DNA from: an uncultured Erysipelotrichaceae bacterium
GTDB lineage: Bacteria; Bacillota_I; Bacilli_A; RF39; UBA660
Assembly: GCA_902772675.1 (NCBI GenBank)
Contig: CACYBN010000160.1
Coordinates: forward strand, 1-7,592
Direction: 5' to 3'
Length of the DNA: 7,592 bases
Positions 1 through 5,049 of the stretch are shown piece by piece. Below the pieces are notes generated by a model. It searched no databases. It saw only the letters and a program-made list of their open reading frames with translations, and was not told the origin of the DNA. A program made the translations under genes and the position numbers. Each line of letters begins with the position of its first letter. Position 1 is the first letter of the stretch.

Positions 1-1296
1 GATTTTGGGGCAGAAACTTTAACTATATTTAATAAGATGCCTCAAGTCGGTGATGTTTTTATAACATCTGAAGTAGATAAATTACAAAATTTTTTAAAGC
101 AAATAAACAAGGAATTCGATGAAAGAAAATCTTTATTTGCAGATTATGGTGGTAATTTTAAAGAATATAATGAACAATCAGGTAATAAGAAACCATTAAT
201 ATTAATAGTATTAAATTCTATCGAAAGTTATATTGAAAACTATCCTAGAATGGGTGATGCATTTAATATTTTATTTAGAGATGGACATAAATATGGTATT
301 AATTTTATTGTTTCTCAAAGCGTTTCTACAATAAGAGGAAAAACAGCTTCATATTTCCCTAACGTAATTACTCTAAAACAACCAACAGTTCAAGCATATA
401 GAGAAATAATTGGTGGTCCAAGAGGACTTATACCAGCAGATAAATATGGAAGAGGATTAGCAACTTTAAAAGGAACAGTATTAGAGTTTCAATCTGCTTT
501 TATTTGTAAACGTGAAGATATTAATAAAACAATTAGAGAAAAAGGTTTAGAATTATCTGAAAAGATTCCTAATAAGGCTCCTAAAATTAAAGTTTTACCT
601 GAAAAATGTACTATTGATGATGTTATATTCGAAATGAAAGATGTTAAAACAATACCTATTGGTATTGAAAAGAACAGTCTAGAAGTTTATGCATATAACT
701 TTATATTAAATAGAATTAATATTGTTTCTGCAATTAACATTAGCAATCATATTTATTTCATTTATGCAATTGTTAAAGAATTATTACAAAATAATACTAA
801 AGTAAAAATCATAGATGCTCTTAATAGTTTTAAACTTCAATATGAAGGTGCTCAAGTATATAATGATAATTTTGATAAAGTATTAATAGAGTTTGCTAAG
901 GAACTTAACTTAGAAGGAAATCAAACATCTGAAACAGCTTATATATTATTAGGAGGAGCAACATTAAAGGAAAAATTATCTGAACAAGGAAAAGTTGTTT
1001 ATGAAGAAATAATGAAAAGAGCTAATATTTTTGAACATAGTTTCTTTATATTAGCGGATAATCTAGATGCAATTAATAAGATTCAAATCGAAGATTGGTA
1101 TAAGTGTAATGTTGATACTAATTGTGGTATTTGGCTTGGTGAAGAGGTTGCTAATCAAAATGTTATTAATGTAAGAACTTTAACTTTAGATGATAAAAAG
1201 ATATCATTCCCATTTATTGGATACGCTATATATAAAGCATCACATATGATAATTAAGTATGTAGTAGATGGTATGGAGGATGAGAAAGATGAATAA
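1..1296 (+). CDS. essC: Type VII secretion ATPase EssC (YukB/FtsK-SpoIIIE family), C-terminal part, 5' end outside window
   Basis: The reading frame is open from base 1, so the gene starts upstream; 431 residues are visible. EssC is the membrane-anchored motor of T7SSb that recognises and drives out WXG100-type substrates. The fragment opens with DFGAETL and PQVGDV, typical of the second ATPase domain (D2) after its Walker A, which lies off the left edge. A Walker B-like strand, ILIVLNS, is at visible residues 67-73, with N-S where an acidic pair might be expected. Next come GINFIVSQS (99-107) and the NVITLKQP...IIGGPRG segment (121-142) that closes D2. A third ATPase-like domain (D3) starts near residue 216 (IPIGIEK). 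Its P-loop position (about 241-253) reads SAINISNH, with no GK[T/S], so it looks degenerate. The stop overlaps yukD by 8 bp, suggesting translational coupling. Family identity is secure; domain borders are approximate. Confidence 0.93.
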   Translation, partial: DFGAETLTIFNKMPQVGDVFITSEVDKLQNFLKQINKEFDERKSLFADYGGNFKEYNEQSGNKKPLILIVLNSIESYIENYPRMGDAFNILFRDGHKYGINFIVSQSVSTIRGKTASYFPNVITLKQPTVQAYREIIGGPRGLIPADKYGRGLATLKGTVLEFQSAFICKREDINKTIREKGLELSEKIPNKAPKIKVLPEKCTIDDVIFEMKDVKTIPIGIEKNSLEVYAYNFILNRINIVSAINISNHIYFIYAIVKELLQNNTKVKIIDALNSFKLQYEGAQVYNDNFDKVLIEFAKELNLEGNQTSETAYILLGGATLKEKLSEQGKVVYEEIMKRANIFEHSFFILADNLDAINKIQIEDWYKCNVDTNCGIWLGEEVANQNVINVRTLTLDDKKISFPFIGYAIYKASHMIIKYVVDGMEDEKDE

Positions 1297-1543
1297 TAAA
1301 GTATTGGTTGAAATAGTAGTTCCTACAATAGAGAAAAAATATGATATTTATTTACCAATTAATAAGAAGATAGGAAATATTATAAATTTATTATGTAAGG
1401 CTATTAAAGAAATAAATGGAGATGATTTTAATTATACAAATCAAACTTCTTTATATAATAGTTTTAGTGGAAACAAATATAATCCAAATGATATTTTAAG
1501 AAAGACAGATATTAGAAACGGTTCTAAATTAATAATTATGTGA
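1289..1543 (+). CDS. yukD: YukD/EsaB-like ubiquitin-fold T7SS accessory protein
   Basis: This 84-aa protein has the size and pattern of the YukD/EsaB family: an N-terminal strand (VLVEIVVP), a second strand (KKYDIYLPIN), a helix around 25-40, and a C-terminal strand after IRNGSKLIIM, the ubiquitin-like ending. YukD/EsaB is a small cytoplasmic component needed for T7SSb activity and is thought to work with the EssC/EssB machinery. I chose the ATG at 1289 because GGAGG at 1275-1279 lies 9 nt upstream. ATGs at 1268 and 1280 lie before or inside that site and would add seven or three residues to the fold. The gene overlaps essC by 8 bp. It lies downstream of essC, unlike S. aureus (esaB before essC) and B. 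subtilis (yukD before yukB). The UGA stop would add only seven residues if read as Trp. Confidence 0.85.
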   Translation: MNNKVLVEIVVPTIEKKYDIYLPINKKIGNIINLLCKAIKEINGDDFNYTNQTSLYNSFSGNKYNPNDILRKTDIRNGSKLIIM

Positions 1544-1549
1544 TATAAT
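1541..1549 (+). promoter_or_regulatory. Candidate extended -10 promoter overlapping the yukD stop codon
   Basis: TGATATAAT gives an extended TGn element plus a perfect TATAAT (1544-1549), and the TGA of the element is the yukD stop codon. No good -35 lies 16-18 bp upstream (about GTTCTA). The same nine bases form the -10 of rluB at 4003-4011. A start near 1556 would give the 97- and 220-aa genes an extra promoter separate from essC. Chance occurrence in AT-rich DNA is possible. Confidence 0.45.
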
Positions 1550-1573
1550 GATAAAGATAGGTAAGGTGATAAT

Positions 1574-1867
1574 ATGAGTGATTTATCTCAAGAAGCTATA
1601 GATTCACTATTAAGTGATAGAGGAAAGTATGAGGATTTATTATTTAGGGTAGAAAATATAAGAGATAATTTAAAAGAAGCCCGTGATAAATTAGATTCTG
1701 CAATTCCAAAGTTTGGTGAAGTATATGCAGTAAATGGTAAAAATATGGCAAAGGAAAAATATGATCAAGTTCGTTCAGAAATAAATGAAGAGTATAATGC
1801 TTTAATTTATACAATTATACCAGCAATAAATAATAAGATTAGAAGCATTAATAATCAAATGGAGTGA
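1574..1867 (+). CDS. Small helical-hairpin protein, WXG100/YwqH-like, T7SS-associated
   Basis: This 97-aa protein is predicted almost wholly helical. A first amphipathic helix (about 6-44) is followed by a turn, KFGEVYAVNGK (46-56), and a second helix (about 57-94). Size and layout are those of a WXG100 hairpin, but the turn reads V53-N54-G55 instead of W-x-G. Y63, eight residues after the glycine, falls where WXG100 proteins usually carry an aromatic. There is no signal peptide, membrane segment or cysteine, and no YxxxD after helix 2. Position between yukD and the 220-aa gene suggests a T7SS substrate, or a partner/chaperone like the small helical proteins (YwqH/DUF5082, Lap families) encoded beside LXG proteins. 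It starts at 1574 behind AAGGTGAT (1563-1570). Its UGA stop overlaps the ribosome binding site of the next gene. The family assignment is inference from shape and context. Confidence 0.6.
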   Translation: MSDLSQEAIDSLLSDRGKYEDLLFRVENIRDNLKEARDKLDSAIPKFGEVYAVNGKNMAKEKYDQVRSEINEEYNALIYTIIPAINNKIRSINNQME

Positions 1868-1871
1868 GAAT

Positions 1872-2534
1872 ATGAAATTAGATTTAAATATCCAACAAGT
1901 TAAAAATTCTGCTGATAGAATTGAAGAAGCTTCTAAAGATATAACTTCTGAAGTTGAAAGTATTTTTGCCAAATTAAGAGACATACCAAAACCAACAGCT
2001 TCTTGCCCTGATGGAATTTGGAGTGGTGTATCTGCTAATAAATATGCAAATGCTAGATGGCGTGAGAAAGAGAACTATACTAATTATGCAGATAGCCTTT
2101 TACAATTGTCACAAAAGCTTAATACTTATACTGATAAAATAGATGAATACATAAAAAATGATTGTCCAGATGTGGATGAGGTATTATATGATGTGTTTTT
2201 TGATTATGATAAATATAAAGAAATAAAAGCTAATGATTTGGATAGTGTTGTAAGTCATTTAAATACTGCAATTGAACATGCTAATTGTATGATTATACCA
2301 TGGGATTTTCAATATAGAAATTCATTAAGTAAGTATGCGAATAATACCTGGGAACCATCAATCATAGCTAAAACACGAGATAAATTAGGTGCTGGTGGTG
2401 CTTTTATTGAGGCAACTAATACTGCTTTAGGTAAGTTGGAAGATGAATTTAAAGAAGAGGTAAGTAAAATACCTAAAAATGAAGTTCCTAAAAAGGAAGC
2501 TATTAGAGATCAAATAAAAGTAAGTGTTGATTAA
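1872..2534 (+). CDS. WXG-domain protein with a possible second, degenerate WXG-like half
   Basis: This 220-aa protein begins with a WXG100-like domain: helix 1 about 5-37, a linker with the literal motif W50-S51-G52, then helix 2 about 53-96 containing Y58 and W63. It ends in Y93-I-K-N-D97, matching the YxxxD T7SS signal and lying 41 residues after G52. The remaining ~120 residues again look helical: about 119-138, then T159-W160-E161-P162, then 163-172 and 178-199. They may be a tandem, degenerate WXG-like unit. No toxin, LXG or enzymatic motif is visible. It has three cysteines (45, 98, 139) and no signal peptide. The start at 1872 is 4 nt after GGAGTGA (1861-1867), which includes the upstream stop codon, so the two genes are probably co-translated. 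It is likely a T7SS substrate or scaffold partner of the 97-aa protein; the exact role is unknown. Confidence 0.65.
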   Translation: MKLDLNIQQVKNSADRIEEASKDITSEVESIFAKLRDIPKPTASCPDGIWSGVSANKYANARWREKENYTNYADSLLQLSQKLNTYTDKIDEYIKNDCPDVDEVLYDVFFDYDKYKEIKANDLDSVVSHLNTAIEHANCMIIPWDFQYRNSLSKYANNTWEPSIIAKTRDKLGAGGAFIEATNTALGKLEDEFKEEVSKIPKNEVPKKEAIRDQIKVSVD

Positions 2535-2561
2535 TATTTGTAAATACATTTACAAATATTA
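2532..2561. repeat. Perfect 13-bp inverted repeat between the two WXG-like gene groups
   Basis: The arms TAATATTTGTAAA and TTTACAAATATTA are exact reverse complements around the 4-nt loop TACA. The left arm begins in the stop codon of the 220-aa gene. The next T-run (2575-2580) is 14 nt downstream, so it is a poor intrinsic terminator. The right arm ends at the base before a candidate -35 (2562-2567). That position fits an operator for a dimeric regulator of the downstream genes, or an mRNA 3'-end stabilising hairpin. Pure chance is unlikely for 13 matched pairs even in AT-rich DNA. Confidence 0.7.
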
Positions 2562-2590
2562 TTGAAATATTAAATTTTTTATAATAAAAT
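2562..2590 (+). promoter_or_regulatory. Candidate sigma-A promoter of the 149/121/167-aa gene unit
   Basis: TTGAAA (2562-2567), a 17-bp spacer and TAAAAT (2585-2590) form a good housekeeping promoter. An alternative TATAAT at 2580-2585 would have only 12 bp to this -35. Transcription would begin near 2597 and give a leader of about 20 nt. The promoter directly abuts the inverted repeat, suggesting regulation. Confidence 0.6.
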
Positions 2591-2616
2591 GAAAGTAATA
2601 ATAGATGAGGTGGATT

Positions 2617-3066
2617 ATGGCGATAACAATAAATCCTGATGCCACAGTAGAAGTAAAAGCACATGAAGGATTGGCTACAACTATAGATAATTCATCAATT
2701 GCTAATGGAAGTGTATCTATTAGTGATTATGAACTAACTAAAAGTGATTTTGCCAATGTTTCAGTTCAAAGCTTGACTGGCGAAAATGGGTTAACAAGTA
2801 AATTGTTGGTATCTCAAACTAACATTAAAACAAGCTATCAAACAATTGATGATGAATTTGAAATACTTGCAACATATTTTAAAGATGACGCTTATGATTC
2901 AATTAAAGAAAAGAAAGATGAAATTAATGAATCAGAACAAACTATACAAGATAATTTTTCTTCTATAATTGATGATTTAAATGTTATTTGTAAAGTTTTT
3001 GAAAATAAAGATAGTGAAATAAATAATTCGTTTCGTTTATTTTATAATAATTTAAAGGAGGAATAA
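2617..3066 (+). CDS. Probable T7SS substrate-like protein, HxxLATTI N-terminus plus degenerate WXG hairpin
   Basis: This 149-aa protein is of unrecognised family. The N-terminal ~57 residues are polar and beta/coil-like. They include H16-E-G-LATTI23, also found at exactly residues 16-23 of the 167-aa protein two genes downstream. The C-terminal part is a helical hairpin: helix 1 about 59-85, turn Y87-F-K-D-D-A92 where W-x-G would be, then helix 2 about 92-128. F128-E-N-K-D132 lies 38 residues after the turn, an F-for-Y version of YxxxD. There is no signal peptide or membrane segment. I start it at 2617 (MAIT) because GAGGTG (2607-2612) is correctly placed there. The upstream ATG at 2605 overlaps that site, and MAI at 1-3 then aligns with the paralogue. 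It heads a three-gene unit with its own promoter. Export by T7SS is inferred from context and motif, not proven. Confidence 0.6.
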   Translation: MAITINPDATVEVKAHEGLATTIDNSSIANGSVSISDYELTKSDFANVSVQSLTGENGLTSKLLVSQTNIKTSYQTIDDEFEILATYFKDDAYDSIKEKKDEINESEQTIQDNFSSIIDDLNVICKVFENKDSEINNSFRLFYNNLKEE

Positions 3067-3070
3067 TATT

Positions 3071-3436
3071 ATGATGGTGAATGATACAACCGGAATGAAC
3101 GGCGGACAAGGTTATGAATATGGGTATAATGCCGCTTCAATAACTGCATTAATTGACCAAATTAAACTAGATGCATTAACAAACGCAGCAGCATATGCAA
3201 CTGGAGATGGTCTAACTACAATTAATGGTGTTGTTGATAGTTATATTGATGGTGAAGCTACCCAAAGATTAAAAAATTTATTTGCATATGATGCAAATCT
3301 ATTTAAACAAAATGTTGAAGCATTAGTTGGAGCAGTAGAAATCGAACTAACAAACGCAGGAGTTAATTATCAAAACTTTGATAAAAATTTATTAGAAGGC
3401 GTTACTGGTTCAGATTATTCTGCACCAGCAGAATAG
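3071..3436 (+). CDS. WXG100-like helical hairpin protein with C-terminal YxxxD, probable T7SS substrate
   Basis: This 121-aa protein is the most WXG100-like of the last three. A Gly/Tyr-rich N-terminus (8-19) is followed by helix 1 (about 21-57), a turn Y58-I59-D60-G61-E62-A63 with IDG in the W-x-G place, and helix 2 (about 62-96). Y100-Q-N-F-D104 then matches the YxxxD T7SS signal 39 residues past the turn glycine. F71, ten residues after the glycine, sits where the family carries an aromatic. It has no cysteine, signal peptide or membrane segment. A strong AAGGAGG (3055-3061) lies 9 nt before the first ATG; a second ATG follows at once. The gene is 4 nt after its upstream neighbour and 11 nt before the next, so all three are one transcript. 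Alanine-rich content and the strong ribosome site suggest abundant expression. Membership of the superfamily is inferred. Confidence 0.65.
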   Translation: MMVNDTTGMNGGQGYEYGYNAASITALIDQIKLDALTNAAAYATGDGLTTINGVVDSYIDGEATQRLKNLFAYDANLFKQNVEALVGAVEIELTNAGVNYQNFDKNLLEGVTGSDYSAPAE

Positions 3437-3447
3437 GAGGGTGAAAT

Positions 3448-3951
3448 ATGGCAATTTCTCAAGAAAATACAATTACTTATGAAACAACTAGTCATGATAA
3501 TTTAGCTACTACTATAAGTTCTGATGAATATACTAGTGCAGTTGGTGCACAAGCTAGCCATACTGAAGGAGGATGGTTTGGTAGTACAGTAACAGATACA
3601 GCTTCAGGTCAAGCTGGTATTGTTGACCAATTTAAAGAAGAATTACATAAAGCAATTTCTGATACTTATATTTCTCAAATAAAAAATTATATCGATCAAG
3701 TTGGTACTAACTGTGAAGGTTTAATTCATCCAGCTTTTTCTGGAACTGAGATTGAAAAAAGTGTTACTAAGTTGATTGAAGCTTTAAAAAATGAAGTTAA
3801 TGCTTATGCAGTAGCATTAGAAACAGCAGAAAAAGAAATAGTTACAGCAGTTGAAACTGCTTATGTTACTCATGATGCAGCAGTTGCTACAGAAATGGAT
3901 GCAGATACAGCTAAATTAGATGCTGGTGCTTCAAGTGGACAAACTCAATAA
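3448..3951 (+). CDS. Probable T7SS substrate-like protein, paralogous N-terminus with the 149-aa protein, YxxxD motif
   Basis: This 167-aa protein is of unrecognised family. The N-terminus carries H16-D-N-LATTI23 at the same positions as the 149-aa protein, in a Ser/Thr-rich segment that also holds W43-F-G45. A helical hairpin follows: helix 1 about 58-90, turn H94-P-A-F97-S98-G99 with FSG in the W-x-G place, then a long Ala-rich helix 2 (about 100-138). Y139-V-T-H-D143 (YxxxD) comes 40 residues after G99. The last ~20 residues are Ala/Asp/Ser-rich and probably disordered. There is one cysteine (89), no signal peptide and no membrane segment. A near-ideal ribosome site, AGGAGGGTGA (3435-3444), overlaps the preceding stop. 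The gene ends 9 bp before a strong terminator. The unit has no toxin or immunity-like gene, so the proteins may be structural or adhesive substrates, or partners of effectors encoded elsewhere. Confidence 0.6.
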   Translation: MAISQENTITYETTSHDNLATTISSDEYTSAVGAQASHTEGGWFGSTVTDTASGQAGIVDQFKEELHKAISDTYISQIKNYIDQVGTNCEGLIHPAFSGTEIEKSVTKLIEALKNEVNAYAVALETAEKEIVTAVETAYVTHDAAVATEMDADTAKLDAGASSGQTQ

Positions 3952-3960
3952 TATGAAATT

Positions 3961-3982
3961 AGGATGGTAACATCCTTTTTTT
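3961..3982 (+). terminator. Rho-independent terminator of the T7SS-associated unit
   Basis: AGGATG (3961-3966) pairs with CATCCT (3971-3976) across a GTAA loop, which is of the stable GNRA type. It runs directly into a T-tract (3976-3982). It separates the WXG-like genes from rluB. Confidence 0.85.
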
Positions 3983-3983
3983 G

Positions 3984-4011
3984 TTGAAAAAAAATAATAT
4001 TTTGATATAAT
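3984..4011 (+). promoter_or_regulatory. rluB promoter
   Basis: TTGAAA (3984-3989), a 16-bp spacer and TATAAT (4006-4011), preceded by TGA as an extended -10. Transcription would start near 4018, about 11 nt before the chosen rluB start. This rules against the ATG at 4017, which would lie at or before the transcript end. Confidence 0.75.
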
Positions 4012-4028
4012 TATGCATGGGTGATTTT

Positions 4029-4742
4029 ATGGATCGTTTACAAAAAGTTATAGCTAATTCAGGCGTTGCTTCTCGTAGAAAGGCAGAGGAATTAATTTCA
4101 CAAGGGAAAGTATCAGTTAATGGTGAAGTTATTACTGAATTAGGAACAAAAGTATCTGAAAAAGATGAAATTTTAGTTAACGGAATAGCAATTAATAGAG
4201 AAGAAAAAGTATATTATTTGTTAAATAAACCGAGGGAAGTTATATCTTCTGCACATGATGAACATAATCGTAAAACAGTTGTAGATTTAATTGATGAAGA
4301 TAAAAGAATATATCCAGTTGGAAGATTAGATTATGATACTACTGGTTTAATTATTTTAACTAATGATGGTGAATTAACTAATTTACTTACTCATCCTAGC
4401 AATGAGATAGATAAAGTATATGTTGCTAAGATAAAAGGAACTCTTACTCCTAGTGAGATTATGGCTCTAAAAAAAGGAGTGGTAATCGATGGTTTTAAAA
4501 CTTCTAAATCTAAAGTGAAAGTAAAAAGTATTGATAAAAAGAATGATACTTCTATTGTAGAAATAATTATTCATGAAGGTAAAAATCATCAAGTTAAGAA
4601 AATGTTTGAAGCAGTAAATCATGAAGTATTAAAATTAAAACGTGAAAGAATTGGATTTTTAGATTTAACAGGATTAAATTCTGGTGAATATCGTAAATTA
4701 AATCATAAAGAAGTATCTAAATTATATGAAATGACAAAATAA
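4029..4742 (+). CDS. rluB: RluB-type 23S rRNA pseudouridine synthase
   Basis: This 237-aa enzyme is of the RsuA/RluB/E/F family, which converts a uridine in 23S rRNA (position 2605, E. coli numbering, for RluB) to pseudouridine during ribosome assembly. An S4 RNA-binding domain (about 2-50) has the typical LQKVIANSGVASRRKAE opening and KVSVNGE. The catalytic domain follows from YYLLNKP (62-68). The catalytic aspartate is D101 in GRLDYDTTG (98-106), and the C-terminal motif is GKNHQVKKM, near 180. Length is normal for Gram-positive RluB. I start it at 4029, just after GGTGAT (4020-4025); the ATG at 4017 adds MGDF but falls at the predicted transcription start. In many Bacillota rluB follows scpAB; here a T7SS locus is upstream instead. 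RluB rather than RsuA is the best fit, but sequence alone cannot fix the target uridine. Confidence 0.92.
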   Translation: MDRLQKVIANSGVASRRKAEELISQGKVSVNGEVITELGTKVSEKDEILVNGIAINREEKVYYLLNKPREVISSAHDEHNRKTVVDLIDEDKRIYPVGRLDYDTTGLIILTNDGELTNLLTHPSNEIDKVYVAKIKGTLTPSEIMALKKGVVIDGFKTSKSKVKVKSIDKKNDTSIVEIIIHEGKNHQVKKMFEAVNHEVLKLKRERIGFLDLTGLNSGEYRKLNHKEVSKLYEMTK

Positions 4743-4768
4743 AAGAGTGATATCAATCACTCTTTTTT
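4741..4768. terminator. Bidirectional terminator between rluB and the ferredoxin gene
   Basis: AAGAGTGAT (4743-4751) pairs perfectly with ATCACTCTT (4756-4764) around ATCA. A's precede the left arm and T's follow the right arm, so the stem extends and works on both strands. It overlaps the rluB stop and touches the ferredoxin stop codon (4767-4769, minus strand), so the two convergent genes share one hairpin. Confidence 0.88.
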
Positions 4769-4955
4769 ATTCTGCTTCCTCAGTAATAGCTCCTACTGGA
4801 CAAACATCGATTGCATCTTTAACTGCTTCAGCTTGTTCAGGAGTTAGTTTTTCAACTTTAACTGTTGATAAACCATTATCGTCCATTTCGAATACTTCAG
4901 GTGCAACACCAGTGCAAGCACCACATCCTATACATCCGTTAACTTTAATTTTCAT
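4767..4955 (-). CDS. fer: Single-cluster [4Fe-4S] ferredoxin
   Basis: This 62-aa cytoplasmic electron carrier has the motif C8-I-G-C11-G-A-C14 and a fourth ligand, C52, followed by proline. These four cysteines bind one [4Fe-4S] cluster. Between them lie APEVFEMDDNG (18-28) and a helix (about 38-48), as in mono-cluster ferredoxins of Bacillota; the second cysteine set of clostridial 2[4Fe-4S] ferredoxins is missing. The net charge is acidic, as usual. The start is supported by GGAGGTGA just upstream on the minus strand (complement of 4960-4967). The gene is monocistronic between its own promoter and the bidirectional terminator. Low-potential ferredoxins fit an anaerobic or fermentative life, but the partner enzymes are not in the window. 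Confidence 0.93.
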   Translation of the reverse strand: MKIKVNGCIGCGACTGVAPEVFEMDDNGLSTVKVEKLTPEQAEAVKDAIDVCPVGAITEEAE

Positions 4956-4986
4956 ATCTTCACCTCCGATAACTTTATCAATATTA

Positions 4987-5015
4987 ATTTTACTATTTAA
5001 AATAAATTTTGTCTA
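4987..5015 (-). promoter_or_regulatory. Ferredoxin promoter (minus strand)
   Basis: On the minus strand TAGACA (5015-5010), a 17-bp spacer and TAAAAT (4992-4987) form a sigma-A type promoter. The transcript would start near 4980, giving a leader of about 25 nt. It overlaps the divergent plus-strand promoter. Confidence 0.6.
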
Positions 5016-5024
5016 TGATAAAAT
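4996..5024 (+). promoter_or_regulatory. Promoter of the 290-aa/118-aa gene pair
   Basis: TGA-TAAAAT (5016-5024) is an extended -10, with a weak -35, TTTAAA (4996-5001), 17 bp away. The block TATGATAAAATAA (5015-5027) recurs exactly at 6318-6330 before the S1 gene, supporting it as a genuine promoter element. Confidence 0.6.
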
Positions 5025-5049
5025 AAAGTTAGGATAGGAGGTATTTGAT

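Noticed and set aside
37..39. ATG at 37 as the start of the first gene
   Set aside because: The frame is open from base 1 and the upstream codons (DFGAETL...) are conserved EssC sequence, so it is an internal methionine.
1268..1288. Earlier yukD start at 1268
   Set aside because: It lies before GGAGG at 1275-1279, which is spaced for the ATG at 1289.
1541..1867. Mycoplasma-type code (UGA = Trp)
   Set aside because: UGA ends two genes at sensible lengths next to ribosome sites, and all Trp codons seen are TGG.
1802..1984. 60-aa minus-strand reading frame
   Set aside because: Antisense to two well-supported genes, with no ribosome site and no recognisable protein features.
2532..2580. Palindrome plus T6 as an intrinsic terminator
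   Set aside because: The T-run starts 14 nt after the stem and the stem is nearly all A/T, so an operator or stabiliser reading is preferred, though not excluded by sequence alone.
1872..3951. LXG polymorphic toxin or toxin-immunity pair
   Set aside because: The proteins are short, lack an LXG domain, and show no nuclease, NADase or lipase motif in their C-termini.
4747..5037. 96-aa plus-strand reading frame
   Set aside because: It is the antisense shadow of the ferredoxin gene, which has all four cluster cysteines and a good ribosome site on the minus strand.
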